A DNA stretch of 64,000 bases, taken from positions 32,049,001 through 32,113,000 of the forward strand of contig JAZBRS010000023.1 of the NCBI GenBank assembly GCA_037176725.1, given 5' to 3'. Shown piece by piece: positions 10,806-22,884 of this stretch; position 1 is the first letter of the stretch; every line of letters starts with the position of its first letter. Below the pieces are notes generated by a model. It made no database searches, was not told where the DNA came from, and saw nothing but the letters and a program-made list of their open reading frames with translations. The translations under genes and the position numbers were made by a program. The stretch is from Posidonia oceanica (taxonomy: Eukaryota > Streptophyta > Magnoliopsida > Alismatales > Posidoniaceae).

Positions 10806-11574
10806 TTGAGGACATGGACCTAGTTGAGCAATCAGGACCAGTCAATTCTTGCTACCTCAAGAAGTACTACCAATGACCTCAGGCATGTATCCTTGCCATG
10901 CAGAGTTTCCTTCTTTTCTGTTTTATTCCATGCATTCATTGCTACACAGTCATGCATTTGAAAATTGCATCAACATACATTCTTAGTGTTGCATACTCTC
11001 CTTTTTTTAACATCCCTGCAGCATGCAAAATCAACATGCATTTATAGCAACATTAGTAAAAAAAATCATCAATCAAAATTAATCATCTCCATTCATGATA
11101 ATAAAAAAAAAACAAAAAAAGCTCAATCATTCTCATTCAAGATAAAAAAGCAAAAATCATCCCCATTCATAATAATCATGCCCGATGACGAAAATCGGAA
11201 TAGCTAGCCTGCTTTGGAAAGAGTTTGTTCCTCCTCAGTTGACACTACCTAGATGTCCTAGCAAGAGAGGGAGCCACCATCTAAGATAAAAATAGAGCAA
11301 AATGTCCAAACTCCTCATAGGACCTATACCTCCAAAGGGAGAGAAAATGATAGGTCGAGAGTGAGAGTGAAAGCAAAAAAAAGGAAGGAAAAAAAAAGAT
11401 TAAAATAAAAATCAATCAAAAAAATCAATCGATAAAAGGGCATAAAAAAAAAGGAAGACAGAAGTCGAAGATAGAAGTCAACCCTAGAGATAGAGGTGAG
11501 TAGAATAGCCCTTTCCCTACGACTATCTTGGAGAGGAGTTGGAGCATACACCTGGAAAGCCCACAAATCCTCCA
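10806..11574. other. A-rich spacer, no gene seen
   Basis: Mostly A-rich sequence with homopolymer runs (11100-11160, 11380-11455). Short frames here are low-complexity Lys/Phe translations. I see no domain or structured repeat. Confidence 0.6.
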
Positions 11575-12240
11575 GGGACTAGCCACCCCTGTCTTGCAGC
11601 AGCTCCCCAGCACCAGGCCAGGCATTTTTTACCTCCAAGCCAGGGATAGAGTAAACCTGCAAAGCTATGAGGGAGTAAAAAAAAAAAATGAAAAATAAAA
11701 GAGTAGGTGTAGGTTCTAAAGAGTTTGGCAAGGAGCTTTGTTTCTCACCACACCACCAGACACACCACCCTCTGAGACACCGTCCATTCCAAAGAGCCAC
11801 CTACAGTCTAGGAGTCCAGGTAGAGCCTCGTGAGTTGAGGACTACTCTTTCCTATATAGCAGGCAATCTTAGCATTCCAAATGTTGAGGGCAAAAAAAAT
11901 CTACAGAAATCATGCATATACAAACAAAATTGCATAAGTCATGTATATGCATACAATAAAAGTTTGCATACGCATCTACAACAAAAGCTTGCATAAATCA
12001 TGCATCTACAACAAAAGTTGCATAAATCATGCATCTTCAATAGAAATTGCATAAATCATGCATATTCAACACAAATAAATCAATCATGCGCCAAATCTTG
12101 CATAAATCGTGCATGCATCAATCACTTCTCTACTCTCCCTTTCGACTTTGCAAGGCATCGAACAGTTCTCGACTAGAGGCAGGTCAACTACTTTCTGGAT
12201 GAACTAGTTGGGACAGTACTTCCACCAGGGGTGTCTCTCC
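11575..12240 (+). repeat. Second copy of the 1-480 repeat
   Basis: Matches the start of the window in order: 'tacctccaagccagggata', 'gagtaggtgtagg', 'agcaggca', then 'catgcat'-rich sequence and 'gacagtacttc' near 12211. The left end of the window and this region are therefore equivalent parts of two related plus-strand elements. This copy lacks the DUF7745-like gene that follows the first. Confidence 0.6.
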
Positions 12241-12254
12241 TTGGTTTTATCCTC

Positions 12255-12740
12255 TAGCATCGGGCTGGTAGCCTTAACTGCCCAGATGACATCCGTCAAT
12301 GTGTCTGGCATTCTGGTCGGCAAGCACGACAGTCTTGTCCAGAGTTTCCTTCTCTGGGCTGGTACCCTAAACTATTCGTTTGACATCCATCATATTGTCC
12401 AACTTTCCGACAGACGAGTTTGATAACTTGTCGCCACTCCACTTGGCTGATAGACACATTGGTCCATCACCTTTTTCTTCTTGATACCAGGGGCATCTGT
12501 ATCACCCATTGGTATTGTCTTATCCTCTGCATCTGGGCTGACACCCCTAACTGTCACGGGATAGTCTACAGACCTCTCCTCCACCTTCGGGTGTGGTATT
12601 CCCGTTACTTTGTGGCATCTTGGGTGACGGGTCTTATGACTGGACATCGCCCCTCTAGTCAGACAGGTTCACTGACTTGTCATTCCTCTCTCGATACTAG
12701 GGGCATCTTTGGCTGCCAGTTGGTATCGTGGCCCTCTCCA
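12255..12740 (+). repeat. Mixed hairpin units (GGGCTGG and GATAC types)
   Basis: Contains a GGGCTGGTAGCC unit followed by 'gatgacatccgtcaa' (about 12260-12300), and GATACCAGGGG (about 12485) and GATACTAGGGG (about 12691), each closing with 'ttggtat'. These are the same hairpin classes as at 2343-2420 and 4205-4330 and, in reverse, in M1 and M2. No gene. Confidence 0.65.
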
Positions 12741-12845
12741 CGCAAGTTTGGACTAGCTGCCAACTTGTTGCCAGAGATCACAATAGCATTTCACACTCTG
12801 CATGCATCCCCAGTAGGACCAGCATGGCATACTCAGTGATACACA

Positions 12846-13905
12846 TCTTCCTCACTTAGAGCTACCAGCTCAGCGATCCTTGCTTGGAGCTACCGGCTCG
12901 ACGATCTTGATCCTTGTCCTCGCTTAGAGCTACCGGCTCAGTGATCCTCGCCTTGAGCTACCGGCTCGGCAATCTTGATCCTTGTCCTCGCTTAGAGCTA
13001 CCGGCTTAGCGATCCTCGCCTAGAACTACTGACTCAGCGATCTTGATCTTTATCCTCGCTTAGAGCTGCCAGCTCAGCGATCCTCGCGTGGAACTACCGG
13101 CTCGACGATCTTAATCTTTATCCTCGCTTAGAGCTACTGACTCAGCAATCCTCGCCTGAAACTACCGGCTCAGCGATCTTAATCTTTATCCTCGCTTAGA
13201 GCTATTAGCTCAGCGATCCTCGCCTGGAGCTACCGGCTTGGTGATCTTAATCTTTATCCTCGCTTGGAGCTACTGGCTCAGCGATCCTCGCCTGGAGCTA
13301 CTAGCTCGGTGATCTTAATCTTTATCCTTGCATGGAGCTACTAGCTCAGCGATCCTCGCCTGGAGCTACCGACTCGGCGATCTTGATCTTCATCAACGCT
13401 TAGAGCTACTGGCTCAGCGATCCTCGCCTGGAGTTACCGGCTCGGTGATCTCGATCTTTATCCTCGCTTGGAGCTACTGGCTCAGCGATCCTCGCCTAGA
13501 GCTACCGGCTCAGCGATCTTAATCTTTACCCTCGCTTGGATCTACTAGCTCAGCGATTCTCGCCTGGAGCTACCGGCTCGACGATCTTGATCCTTGTCCT
13601 CGCTTAGAGCTACCGGCTTAGCCATCCTCGCTTGGAGCTACCGGCTCGGTGATCTTGATCTTCATCATCGCTTAGAGCTACCAGCTCAGCGATCCTCGCC
13701 TGGAGCTACCGGCTCGGCGATCTTGATCCTTGTCCTTGCTTAGAGCTACTGGCTCAGCGATCCTCGCCTGGAGCTACCGACACGGTGATCTTGATCTTCA
13801 TCAACGCTTAGAGCTACTGGCTCAGCGATCCTCGCCTGGAGCTACTGGCTCGACGATCTTGATATTCATCATCGCTTAGAGTTACCGGCTTAGCGACCTC
13901 GAGGG
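12846..13905 (+). repeat. 68-bp tandem array, about 15 copies
   Basis: About 15 units of roughly 68 bp, each with two half-units around GAGCTACCGGCTC. One half-unit folds as GATC-n-CGCC-n-GAGC-n5-GCTC-n-GGCG-ATC. The core GAGCTAC...GGCTCAGCGATC is shared with the 63-bp array at 9546-10805, so the two arrays are related although period and flanks differ. The period is not a multiple of three and no long frame persists. Confidence 0.88.
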
Positions 13906-13914
13906 TCTTCTCCC

Positions 13915-14218
13915 TCACTCCAGTCCTTTCTGAGTCCAACTCCACCCCAGTGGATCCTTCCGGTCCCATCGGCGCAATCTCCTCTTCCCACCCTTCCCAG
14001 CTCGCCCAGGGGACGCTCGAAGACACAGCGGCATCATCGCCAACAAACCCGATCGCAGCACCGTCCTGGTCTGTATCTCCTTCAACCCCAACAACTCCAG
14101 TGCTCCCAGCACTGCCATTGGCAGACCCTACAGCATCGCCGGTCATCCCAGCGGACCCCGCGACAGCACCAGCAACGTAGGAGCAGACCCAGCACCTCCA
14201 TCCTGAGGTTGCTGACAG
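13915..14218 (+). pseudogene. Proline-rich gag-terminal exon with conserved splice donor
   Basis: Encodes 'SGPIGAISSS', then a Pro/Ala/Ser-rich stretch with 'PVLPALP', and ends at CTGACAG|GTAAGT (GT at 14219-14220). The same peptide landmarks and donor occur on the minus strand in M1 (47812 to 47498, 'DPIGAIPSS', 'PVLPALP', donor GTAAGT) and in M2 (donor after 59106, GTAAGT). Preservation of both the peptide and a consensus donor in three copies suggests that transcripts were spliced downstream of gag. Ogre elements are known to carry an intron within their coding region. I found no matching acceptor. Confidence 0.45.
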
Positions 14219-14574
14219 GTAAGTCCCTCTTACCTTCTCTTTTGTTTCCTGCATTGTCGTTTCATTTCTTTGGTTTTTGCTTTCGCGTTTTCTCGCATTA
14301 TCAAAAAACCATAAAAATTATAAAATCCATCAGAAACCACAAAAACATGCATTTTCATTTCCTGCATGCGCATCTTGTTTTCTTGCATCCAGGAAAATAC
14401 AAAAATTAAAAAATCGAATATGCAAAAGCAACAAAAACATGTTTCTCCCTTTCTGCCAGTTTTTTGATTTTATGTTTCCATAAAGCAAAAATCATAAAAA
14501 ATACAAAACCAATGAAAAACCAAAAAACATATGTAAAACCCACAAAACACATAAAAACTGCAGCGGTTATCTCC

Positions 14575-14770
14575 CACGATTCCTCAACCATTAGGCGCTA
14601 ACTCAACCGGCGACTAATGATCATGGCCTCCTTTGAACCGCTTTTCCACAGTTATTTCCCACGATCCCCTCGACTGTTAGGTACCAACTCAACTGGCAAC
14701 TAACAGTCGTGGCCTCGTTCCCACAGTTTTTCCACATTTGACTGGGCAGTTGCTAGCCTTAGTCGCCACC
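14575..14770 (+). repeat. Three spaced hairpins upstream of a TATA box
   Basis: CATTAG...CTAATG near 14590-14620; CGACTGTTAG (14671-14680) with CTAACAGTCG (14700-14709); TTAGTCGC...GCGACTAA near 14759-14783. All three share the loop word 'ctcaac' but have different arms. They lie 65-270 bp upstream of the TATA box at 14847. Confidence 0.7.
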
Positions 14771-14846
14771 TCAACAGGCGACTAACCCTAACTGCCACTT
14801 TTCTTCGAGAATTTTCTGAATTCCAACCGTCCTCACCCCTAGAGTC

Positions 14847-14854
14847 TATAAATA
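14847..14854 (+). promoter_or_regulatory. TATA box (TATAAATA)
   Basis: TATAAATA in 'gtctataaatagaccccc', followed by about 450 bp of leader-like sequence and then the gag/protease fragment. Plausibly the core promoter of a degraded LTR whose ends I could not define. Confidence 0.5.
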
Positions 14855-15302
14855 GACCCCCTAGGCCAGTGATTTGAGGGTTGGAATTTTTGAAAGAGGA
14901 ATCACCCTGTCAGTTTTAAGTCCCCACCTTCAAGAGCTAGAGTCTTCAACCCAGAAGCTCTATCTCCCACCTTTAGAGAAGGGAAACCCAAATCCCATGT
15001 TCATTCCAGAGATTCCCAGCTAAGCCGGAGCTCCGACCGTTATCTCCAAGGATTTCAGCAGCTCACAGATGTTCAAGCCATCCAAGGGTGTACCCAGATT
15101 CAGAGGCCTGCACTGCTGAGTCCATCTCAGCTACCCGTAAATCAGGGGCAATCTCTCCTCAGAAGACCTTTGTCTCTACTTAAGTCTGGCTACGCCAGGG
15201 AAGGGCACAATCAAGCTCAGCAAGCCCCCATCACAAGAACAGGGTGGATCTCCAACCACCGCCTCTACCTGATGCAGAACGAGCCGTTTCTCCGCCAGCC
15301 AA

Positions 15303-16271
15303 GAGTTACACATACCCCGGAGAATAGAAGGCACCTTCGACATCCTGGAACAGCTCAAGAAGACACAAGCAAAGATCTCTATCTACGAGCTAATCAGAGC
15401 CTCAGAGAAGCACCGAGATGTCCTGATGGAGGTATTGAAGAAAGCCCAAGTACCGGAGGACATACCCGCTGAAACTCTAGCAGCCGCTGCCGCTGCCGCT
15501 ACCGTGTTCATAAAGCCTACGGTCTTCTTCACTGATACCGAGCTAGCTCCTCCTGAAAGAAGAACTCTACCATTAAGTGTTACCATTGTAATGAACAATT
15601 ATAAACTTTGTGGTGTGCTTGTGGATATAGGGGCAACTCTAAATGTATGCTCCCTAGAAACCCTGCAGTTAATTGAACTAACAGAGTCTCAATTATGCCC
15701 GGCAACCTTAACAGTGTCAGGGTATGACAATAACAAGAAAGCAGCTCTGGGGAAGATCACTGTCAGAGTTACCATTGGCCCTCTCCAAATAGAAACTGAA
15801 TTGATAATAGTCGATGCACCAATCTCGTATTGACTCATCCTAGGGCGCCAATGGATCGAAGAGATCAAGGCAGTCACCTCCCCGTGCCACCAATGCATGA
15901 AGTTCCCTTACCATGGGAAGATCATCAAAATACTGGGAGACGAGCTAGTAGAGGCGGAAGTCCACCTAGTGACAGTCCCAACTACCATGCCGGCACCATT
16001 AATCAGGGACTCGACTGCCAAGGCTATAAGCAATGTGAAAAAAGTCTTTGCTCCCCGGAGTATTTATATGAATCAATACGATTACCTGGACCACATGAAA
16101 AGGCCATGGGAGATTCTCCTCAAGATAGGGTACACCCTGGGGAAAGGACTCGGCCGCCAAGAGCAAGGAATGAGGGACGCGCTCGAAACACCTGAGGAGC
16201 ACAGTCGTACAGGGCTGGGATACCTTGGACATTCAGATCCAAGCAAACCTCTGGCATGGTCCTTGGTGTAG
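15303..16271 (+). pseudogene. Tat/Ogre-like gag end, aspartic protease and G-patch fragment
   Basis: One frame with a single TGA (15831-15833, where Trp would be expected). Order: a gag C-terminal segment 'FDILEQLKKTQAKISIYELI' (from 15336), 'VPEDIPAETL', an Ala run, 'FTDTELAPPERR', then the retropepsin motif 'LVDIGATLNVC' (catalytic Asp; related proteases have DNGS or DIGA), 'LILGRQWIE', and finally 'LKIGYTLGKGLGR', a G-patch. Protease followed by a G-patch is typical of the Tat/Ogre lineage, where reverse transcriptase follows. Here the frame ends at 16271 exactly where the M1 LTR begins (16267), so M1 appears to have split this element. Upstream of 15303 the frame is unclear (a frame change near 15300). 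Function in life: polyprotein processing. Confidence 0.75.
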
Positions 16272-17761
16272 TAATCCTGTAATTTTGATCATACATGCAT
16301 GATGCTAAAGCTCGCGTGCACCGATCAAAATAGGCTCACTATATGCGACAGGATCTGAGGGAAGAAACTTGACTCGAAAACGCTGGCAAAAGAAGAAAAA
16401 GAAATGATAAGACAAATCGGAGTCGCGACCAGGTCTATTAAATTGGGAGATAGGGAAAACCGAGGGTAAGGCATGAAAAGACATGCAAAACCGGATGCAA
16501 AGAGACGCAATGCAACACAATGCGATGCTATACTATGCTATGCTATGACTCGTGCCTAGGATGAAGGAAAGGTCATTGTAGGCCAAGAGAAAGGGCAAGG
16601 ACTCTTGTTATGCACGGGGAAGGTGTTAGGCACCCCCAATACGTCCGAGAGTCGGTCTTTCTTAGGCAATCTCGCTCGCTAATGCAGGAAGATGCATGCC
16701 TAATGCCAAAATGCAATGAATGTCTGATTGCTATGCATGGGAAATAAACGTGCTATCTATGTGCTCAGCAACGCTGCTAGTGTTCCGAACTGGGCGAACC
16801 CTGTTCATGAGAACTTTTAGGCAGTAAGCATCATAGCCATAATGCAAATGCAGGCAATAAAACAAAACTATGGGAAAAACCAGGCAATGCAAGTGACATG
16901 CAAGGGATAAACCAAAATGGGCGCAGAAAATGGTGCGAGTGCAGAAAACGATGCGAAAGCACGGAAATCGATGCAAGGGCATGGAAAATGATGCAAAAGT
17001 GTGGAAATCGATGCAAGCACGGGAAACGATGCAAAAGCACGAAAAACAATGCAAGAGCGCAGAAAACGATGTAAGAGCGCGGAAAACGATGCAAAAGCGC
17101 GCAATATGCAAAAGAGAAAGCGAAAGCAAATCTGGGGCGAAAACCACGAGAAAGTGCGCAAGGCGAGGTGCAAAACCAAAACAAGGATCAGGTAGCATGC
17201 GTGGGGGTAGTAGTATGTACAAGAAGCAATAAAACGCGGAAAACGGCGAATGAAACCAAATTTGCGTTTTAAAATCAGGTTCAGCCAAACTGCAAGTGTT
17301 GGACGCTGGCAACTCCAGCATCCAACGTTGGACGCTGGCATTGCTGGCATCCAACACCTGTTGAAGGCGAACAACATGCAGTTTTTGAGAAAAGATGCAT
17401 TCTAGCTACATGAGTGCGATGCAGAAATGCAGTAGAATAGGTGCATGACATGCAGGGCAAACAGGACAGCAAATCAGAAGCAGATTTAGAGCAAGAGGCA
17501 AGCAAAGATCAGCATTTTAAACAAGCAGGGCGTTGGACGCCCGAGGGCATGACGTCCAACATTAGACTTCAGAGAGACTGGCGTCCAACACAGGCCAAAG
17601 TACAGCAAAGCAAACCAGCATACAGATGATGAACAAAACATGAAAGCATGCATTTAGGCTATTGTAAGCAGGCATAGGCTAAACATGCAAGCATAGGATA
17701 TGAAAAATCCAAGAAAAAACAACATCTACAACGCATGCCAGGCATAAAGCTCAACCAGAGC

Positions 17762-19881
17762 TGTCACGCCCCGGTGCGACCAAAATAGCATCAACTACCC
17801 AAATGATATTTAAAAAAATAAACAATTAATTACATTTGAGAATAAATTTAAAACTTTTACAAGACTATTAAAATACTCCCAAGATCCCCAGTGTGCGGCT
17901 ACGTGGCTCCTAAACAAGCACCAGGCTGGACTGTACCTCGACCCTGCACCTGAAAACCAAAACACAAAACACGCGTGAGTGACATCTAAGTCACCTAGTA
18001 CGTGCCACCGAAAACCACGGCAACCAGCAGCAGAAACATTTACTAAAGCAATAAACATCATAATTTACAACAATCTATGCTATTTAGAAGCATAACATTC
18101 ATTTCTATAAAACCACATGCTTTTTATAAAGCTATCCATATTTTCTACCAAAATATGCATTCACAAATACATCACAAATCCACACTCACACACACATCGA
18201 TTCCAAATCTAATCGAACACCCTGGCCACAGGTGAACGACACCAGCCACAAGCAGTTGCAGATGACACACGCATCTCTTGGCTGCAATGCTGCGGAAGAC
18301 TACCCCGTGTGGGAGAACAATCCGCCCCGGGAACTCAGCCCTCAATTTATAGAATGATCATTTCCATGATCAACATCATATCAACACGAGGTTACGCACT
18401 CTGGCGTTCCTTTGGTGTCCGAGCATCTGGGGACTCCAACCCCAGCCCCAGCCAGCACCGACATAGAGGGTAGACCATCTATTTCAACGGGGTCTACTGT
18501 ACCGCTAACCTCACCCTAGGCTACCTGACTCTCGAACCATAGAGTGTATTCAACACCCCTAGTTACCGGTCAGAAGCTTCGGTTTCTTGGTCCTTCAAAA
18601 CCACGGAAACCATTTCCAAACTCTTTTCATAAACATGCATTTCTTTCCCAAAATCATTTGGAAATCCTTTCAAAATCATTCCTCATAATCCATAAAACCA
18701 TACCAAATCACAATAAAACCAAATACATCAAAACCCAAATCTCTCTCTTTAGAAACCATTTTACCCCTGAAACGGCACACCGAAAAAGCAACCATTCAAC
18801 CGAAAATCCCTGGTTCGGGAGAACCAAATCAACCGATCAACTGTTCTGGGTACCGAGTCCAGGTTCAGACCAAAAACGGCACATCGAAAATGCCACCGGT
18901 CGACCGAAAATCCCTGATTCGGTAGAACCAAATCCACCGGTCGAACCAATCCATGCAGAAATCGGCAAACTGAAATCAAATTCTAACTTAAACAGATGGC
19001 AAAACGGGACACCAAAAATGGCGGGTCGTACCGATTTCTACAGAAAACAGCATACCGATCAAAAAGGGCGTACCGATCTGGACGATTTCAGAAAACCAAA
19101 ACAAAACCCAAAACAAATTGCCTAAGATGGGAACCTCAACCGATCTCACCACAAAAACCCATAAATCACGAGTAAATACTAGAATCAAAGCCTCACAAGT
19201 GCTCTACTCGTGAGCACAAAAATCAAATCATTCCATGCATCATGCATCAAGATATAAAATCATAAAGCTCAAGAGGTCAAATAAAATCTATTTCCATTCA
19301 ATCCACATTCAATCCAAAACCATTCAAAACCAAATAAAATCCTACAATTATCATGGCATAGCTAGATTACATGCATTCTAAGCATTTAGGCATGAATTGA
19401 GGAAAAGAAATGAAGGGGAGGAACACGCACCAACCGGCGAACCACCACCTCCAGCTCCGGTCGGCCGACGAACAACACCCTCCCTCCTTCGACCGACGAG
19501 CGCCACCCACCTCACACCGGCTTGCCTCCGCGCTCCTCTAGCACCGGCCTCACTTCGTCTTCCTCCTCCAACCGTCGACGATCGCCTAGGGTTGCAATCA
19601 GCTGTCTGGTGGAGAAGAAAACGAAGGAGAAGAAAGAAGAATGGGCACGTGTGGGGAGAAAATGGGGAAATTGCATTCCCACCCATTTTCCACCACAAAC
19701 CATGCACAAGCCCCCAACTTCCTTCAACTAAGCCCTCACTTCACACGACCACACCAAACAACACCGAGGAGCCAGAAACAAAACCACCAAAGGCACACAA
19801 CACCAACACACCACAACATAAGGAAAATGATTTTCTAGAATAATTAACTCAAATTATATTATGGAAAATCAAGATATTACA
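17762..19881 (-). repeat. Chromovirus 3' LTR
   Basis: Left LTR, 2120 bp, nearly identical to 24572-26724. It lacks a block near 18965 that the other LTR has near 25785-25800 (around 'gatcgatcgatttt') and a short 'gaagagaagaaatgga' block near 26457. Immediately to its right, read on the minus strand, is AAGGGTGTTAGAATG, the usual polypurine position. Confidence 0.92.
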
Positions 19882-19900
19882 TTCTAACACCCTTAAAAGA
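19882..19900 (-). other. Chromovirus polypurine tract
   Basis: Minus-strand reading 'TTTTAAGGGTGTTAGA' abuts the 3' LTR. Related elements usually have an unbroken run of purines at this place; here pyrimidines interrupt it, which may be decay. Confidence 0.6.
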
Positions 19901-19923
19901 AATTTTGTCCTCGAAATTCACAG

Positions 19924-21506
19924 CTAATGGAACAAATAAGGGTATCTAGAATACATATCGACTTCACGCTCCCAAGTGGCTTCCTCCACACCATGGTGCT
20001 GCCACTGAACCAGTACCAAAGGAATAACCTTGTTCCTGAGAACCTGCTCATTACGATCTAGAATCTGAACAGCGTTCTCTTCCATGGACAAGTCCTGCTG
20101 CAGTCCTTCTGGCTGTACTAGTATGATCTGGGAAACATTAGCAACACACTTCCTCAGCATTGACACGTGGAAGACGCTATGCACTCCCGAGAGCTCTGGT
20201 GGCAAAACCAACTTGTAAGCCACCTCACCAACTCTTCTAGCAATCTCATAGGGGCCTATATACCGAGGACTCAACTTGCCTCGCCTCCTGTCTGCATAGC
20301 TCTTCTGCCTGCTCTGTGCAGTCAACAACCTCTTCCTGATCAGATCCACTTTCTCTTGGTATTGCTGCACAATCTCTGCTCCAACAAGCTGGCGCTCTCC
20401 TACATCGCTCCAATAGGTGGGTGTCCGGCACGGCCTCCCATACAGTGCCTCAAACGGAGCCATCCCAATGCTGGAGTAAAAACTATTATTGTAGGCAAAC
20501 TCCACCAGCGGCAGGTGCTCTTCCCAGCAACCCCCAAAATCCAGAGCACAGCCCGCAACATGTCTTCCAAAGTCTGAATAGTCCTCTCCGTCTGACCATC
20601 CGTCTGAGGGTGGAAAGCTGTAATATAATTCAACACAGTACCAAAAGCCTGTTGCAACGCTTTCCAGAACCTCGAAGTGAAACGGGCATCTCTGTCAGAC
20701 ACAATGGAGACTGGCACTCCATGCAACCAGACAATCTCAGACACATACAACTCTGCCAATTGCTGCAAAGGAAGATTCACTCTCATAGGTAGGACATGTG
20801 CCGATTTCGTGAGCCTATCAACGATCACCCACACAGAATCATTCTTTCTCCTGCTCCTGGGCAATCCAATCACAAAATCCATAGACACCTGCTCCCATTT
20901 CCATACCGGAATATCCAAAGGTTGCAGCAATCCTCCAGGCTTCTGATGCTCAATCTTCAACATCTGGCAGGTTGTACACTTAGCCACATGCTCAGCTATC
21001 TCCTTCTTCATTCCAGACCACCAGAAATTCCTCTTCAGATCCATATACATCTTGGTGCTCCCGGGATGAATGGAATACCTGGATCGATGAGCTTCATCCA
21101 GCAAGCTCTGCTTCACCTCCTCCACTTGAGGTACATACAGACGCAAGTCAAATCTAGGCCCACCATCTACCCCAACAGAGAAATGGGGTGCCTCACCTGC
21201 CTCCATCTTCTTCCAGATTCCAGGTACAAAAGGATCAAACTGCTGAGCCGCTACCACTGCTTCCACCAACCTTGGGCGAACTGACAAGTTAGCCAAACAC
21301 ACTCTGCCTGAATCCTGAGACTGCCTCTGTGGCTTGCACTCGGCCAACCCCTCCAGAAGATGCCATTCTTTAATCATCAGGTTGGCCACCGAGTAGGCAT
21401 GCCTACTCAAAGCATCAGCAACCACATTAGCCTTCACTGGGTGGTAGGATAGACTAAAATCATAGTCCTTCAGATACTCCACCCACCTCCTCTGTCTCAG
21501 GTTCAA
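19924..21506 (-). pseudogene. pol: Chromovirus RNase H end, integrase and chromodomain
   Basis: Frame 21506-20400 begins with the RNase H tail ('[16 protein letters not shown]', 'ADALSRHAYS'). The integrase zinc finger follows (His-His in 'HRSRYSIHPG', Cys-Cys in 'CTTCQ'), then the DDE core: Asp in 'VSMDFVIGLPRS', Asp in 'VSDRDARFTS', Glu in 'QTDGQTERTIQTLEDML'. A frameshift near 20510-20545 moves into 20505-19924, which has 'EALYGRPCRTP', the 'YIGPYEI' segment and a C-terminal chromodomain ('VLVQWQHHGVEEATWE' to 'YPYLFH'). Integrase joins cDNA to the chromosome; the chromodomain in this group is thought to guide it to heterochromatin. A further frameshift near 21505 separates it from the RT frame. 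Catalytic residues are intact but the frame is not. Confidence 0.9.
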
Positions 21507-22875
21507 ATCCTTCTGAGTGAAAGTATTTCAGGCTCTTGTGATCTGTGAAGATCTCAAACTGTTTGCCATAAAGGTAGTGCCTCCAAATCTTCAATGCAAA
21601 AACCACAGCAGCAAGCTCCAAATCATGAGTGGGGTAATTCTTCTCATGGTCTTTGAGTTGCTGAGATGCATAAGCCACAACTCTACCATGCTGCATCAGA
21701 ACACACCCCAACCCAGATCCACAGGCATCACTGTAGACCGAGAAACCACCACTCCCTGAGGGCAAAGTTAGGACAGGAGATGAGACCAGGCGAGTCTTCA
21801 ACTCAAGGAAACTCTCTTCACACTGCCGATCCCACACAAAAGAGATTTCCTTTCGGGTCAACCTGGTCAGAGGTTCAGCAATCTTGGAGAAATCCTGGAT
21901 AAACCTCCGATAATATCCAGCCAAACTCAGAAAACTTCTGATCTCAGAGACGGTCTTCGGCCTGACCCAACTGCTCACAGCCTCAACCTTGGCTGGATCA
22001 ACCTTGATTCCAGCACCAGAGATGACGTGACCAAGAAAAGCAACCTCCCCAAGCCAGAACTCACACTTGGAGAACTTTGCAAAGAGCTGATTCAACCTTA
22101 AAGTCTCCAAAACTGCTTCCAAATGCATCCGGTGAGTCTCTACATCAGGAGAGTAGACTAGCACGTCATCCACAAAAACAACCACAAACTGATCCAGATA
22201 GGGCCTAAACACCCTATTCATTAGGTCCATGAAAGCTGCTGGTGCATTGGTCAATCCAAATGGCATGACCCTGAACTCATAGTGGCCATACCGAGTCCGA
22301 AAAGCTGTCTTCTGGACATCGGACTCCCGAATTCGGAGCTGGTGATAACCTAACCTCAAGTCTATCTTGGAAAAGACAGACGCTCCCTGCAACTGATTAA
22401 ACAGGTCATCAATCCTAGGCAAAGGGTACTTGTTCTTGATGGTAATCTGATTCAGCATTCTATAATCAATGCACAATCTGAGAGTACCATCCTTCTTCTT
22501 GACGAACAAAACCGGCACAGCCCAAGGAGAAACACTGGGCCGGTTGAACCCTCTGTCTAGCAGTTCTTGCAACTGACAACTGAGCTCCCTCAATTCGGCA
22601 GGCACCATTCTATACAGGGCCTTCGAAATAGCACCAGAACCAGGCACCAAATCTATCTGGAACTCCACCTCCCTATGTGGCAGCATACCAAGTAGGTCCT
22701 CCGGAAACACATCTGGATACCCACTAACCACTGGTATGTCCTGTATCCTCACAGCTGATGAAGAGGACACAGTCACACTGGCCAGGTAGCCCACACTGCC
22801 TCTTGCTAAATGGCGGTAGGCCTTCATTGCTGAAATGATCTTCTTTGGCCCTCCAGGTTTAACCCGTTGGACCAA
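21460..22875 (-). pseudogene. pol: Chromovirus reverse transcriptase and RNase H
   Basis: Open frame of 471 codons. RT landmarks in order: '[18 protein letters not shown]', '[15 protein letters not shown]' (first catalytic Asp), '[12 protein letters not shown]', and 'FVDDVLVYS' at about 22151-22176 (the YxDD box, here FVDD), then 'FLGHVISG'. RNase H follows with '[14 protein letters not shown]' and '[18 protein letters not shown]'. This copies element RNA into DNA. The frame continues that of gag and protease; a TAG at 22885-22887 separates it from the protease, and it shifts frame just after '[12 protein letters not shown]' near 21510. Confidence 0.93.
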
Positions 22876-22884
22876 ACACCATCC

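Noticed and set aside
16731..17377. Phe/Cys/His-rich minus-strand frames in LTRs (also 7061-7437, 52133-52592, 63216-63675)
   Set aside because: They translate a 'gcgaaaacgatgc' simple repeat in the LTR; composition and overlapping frames show they are not coding.
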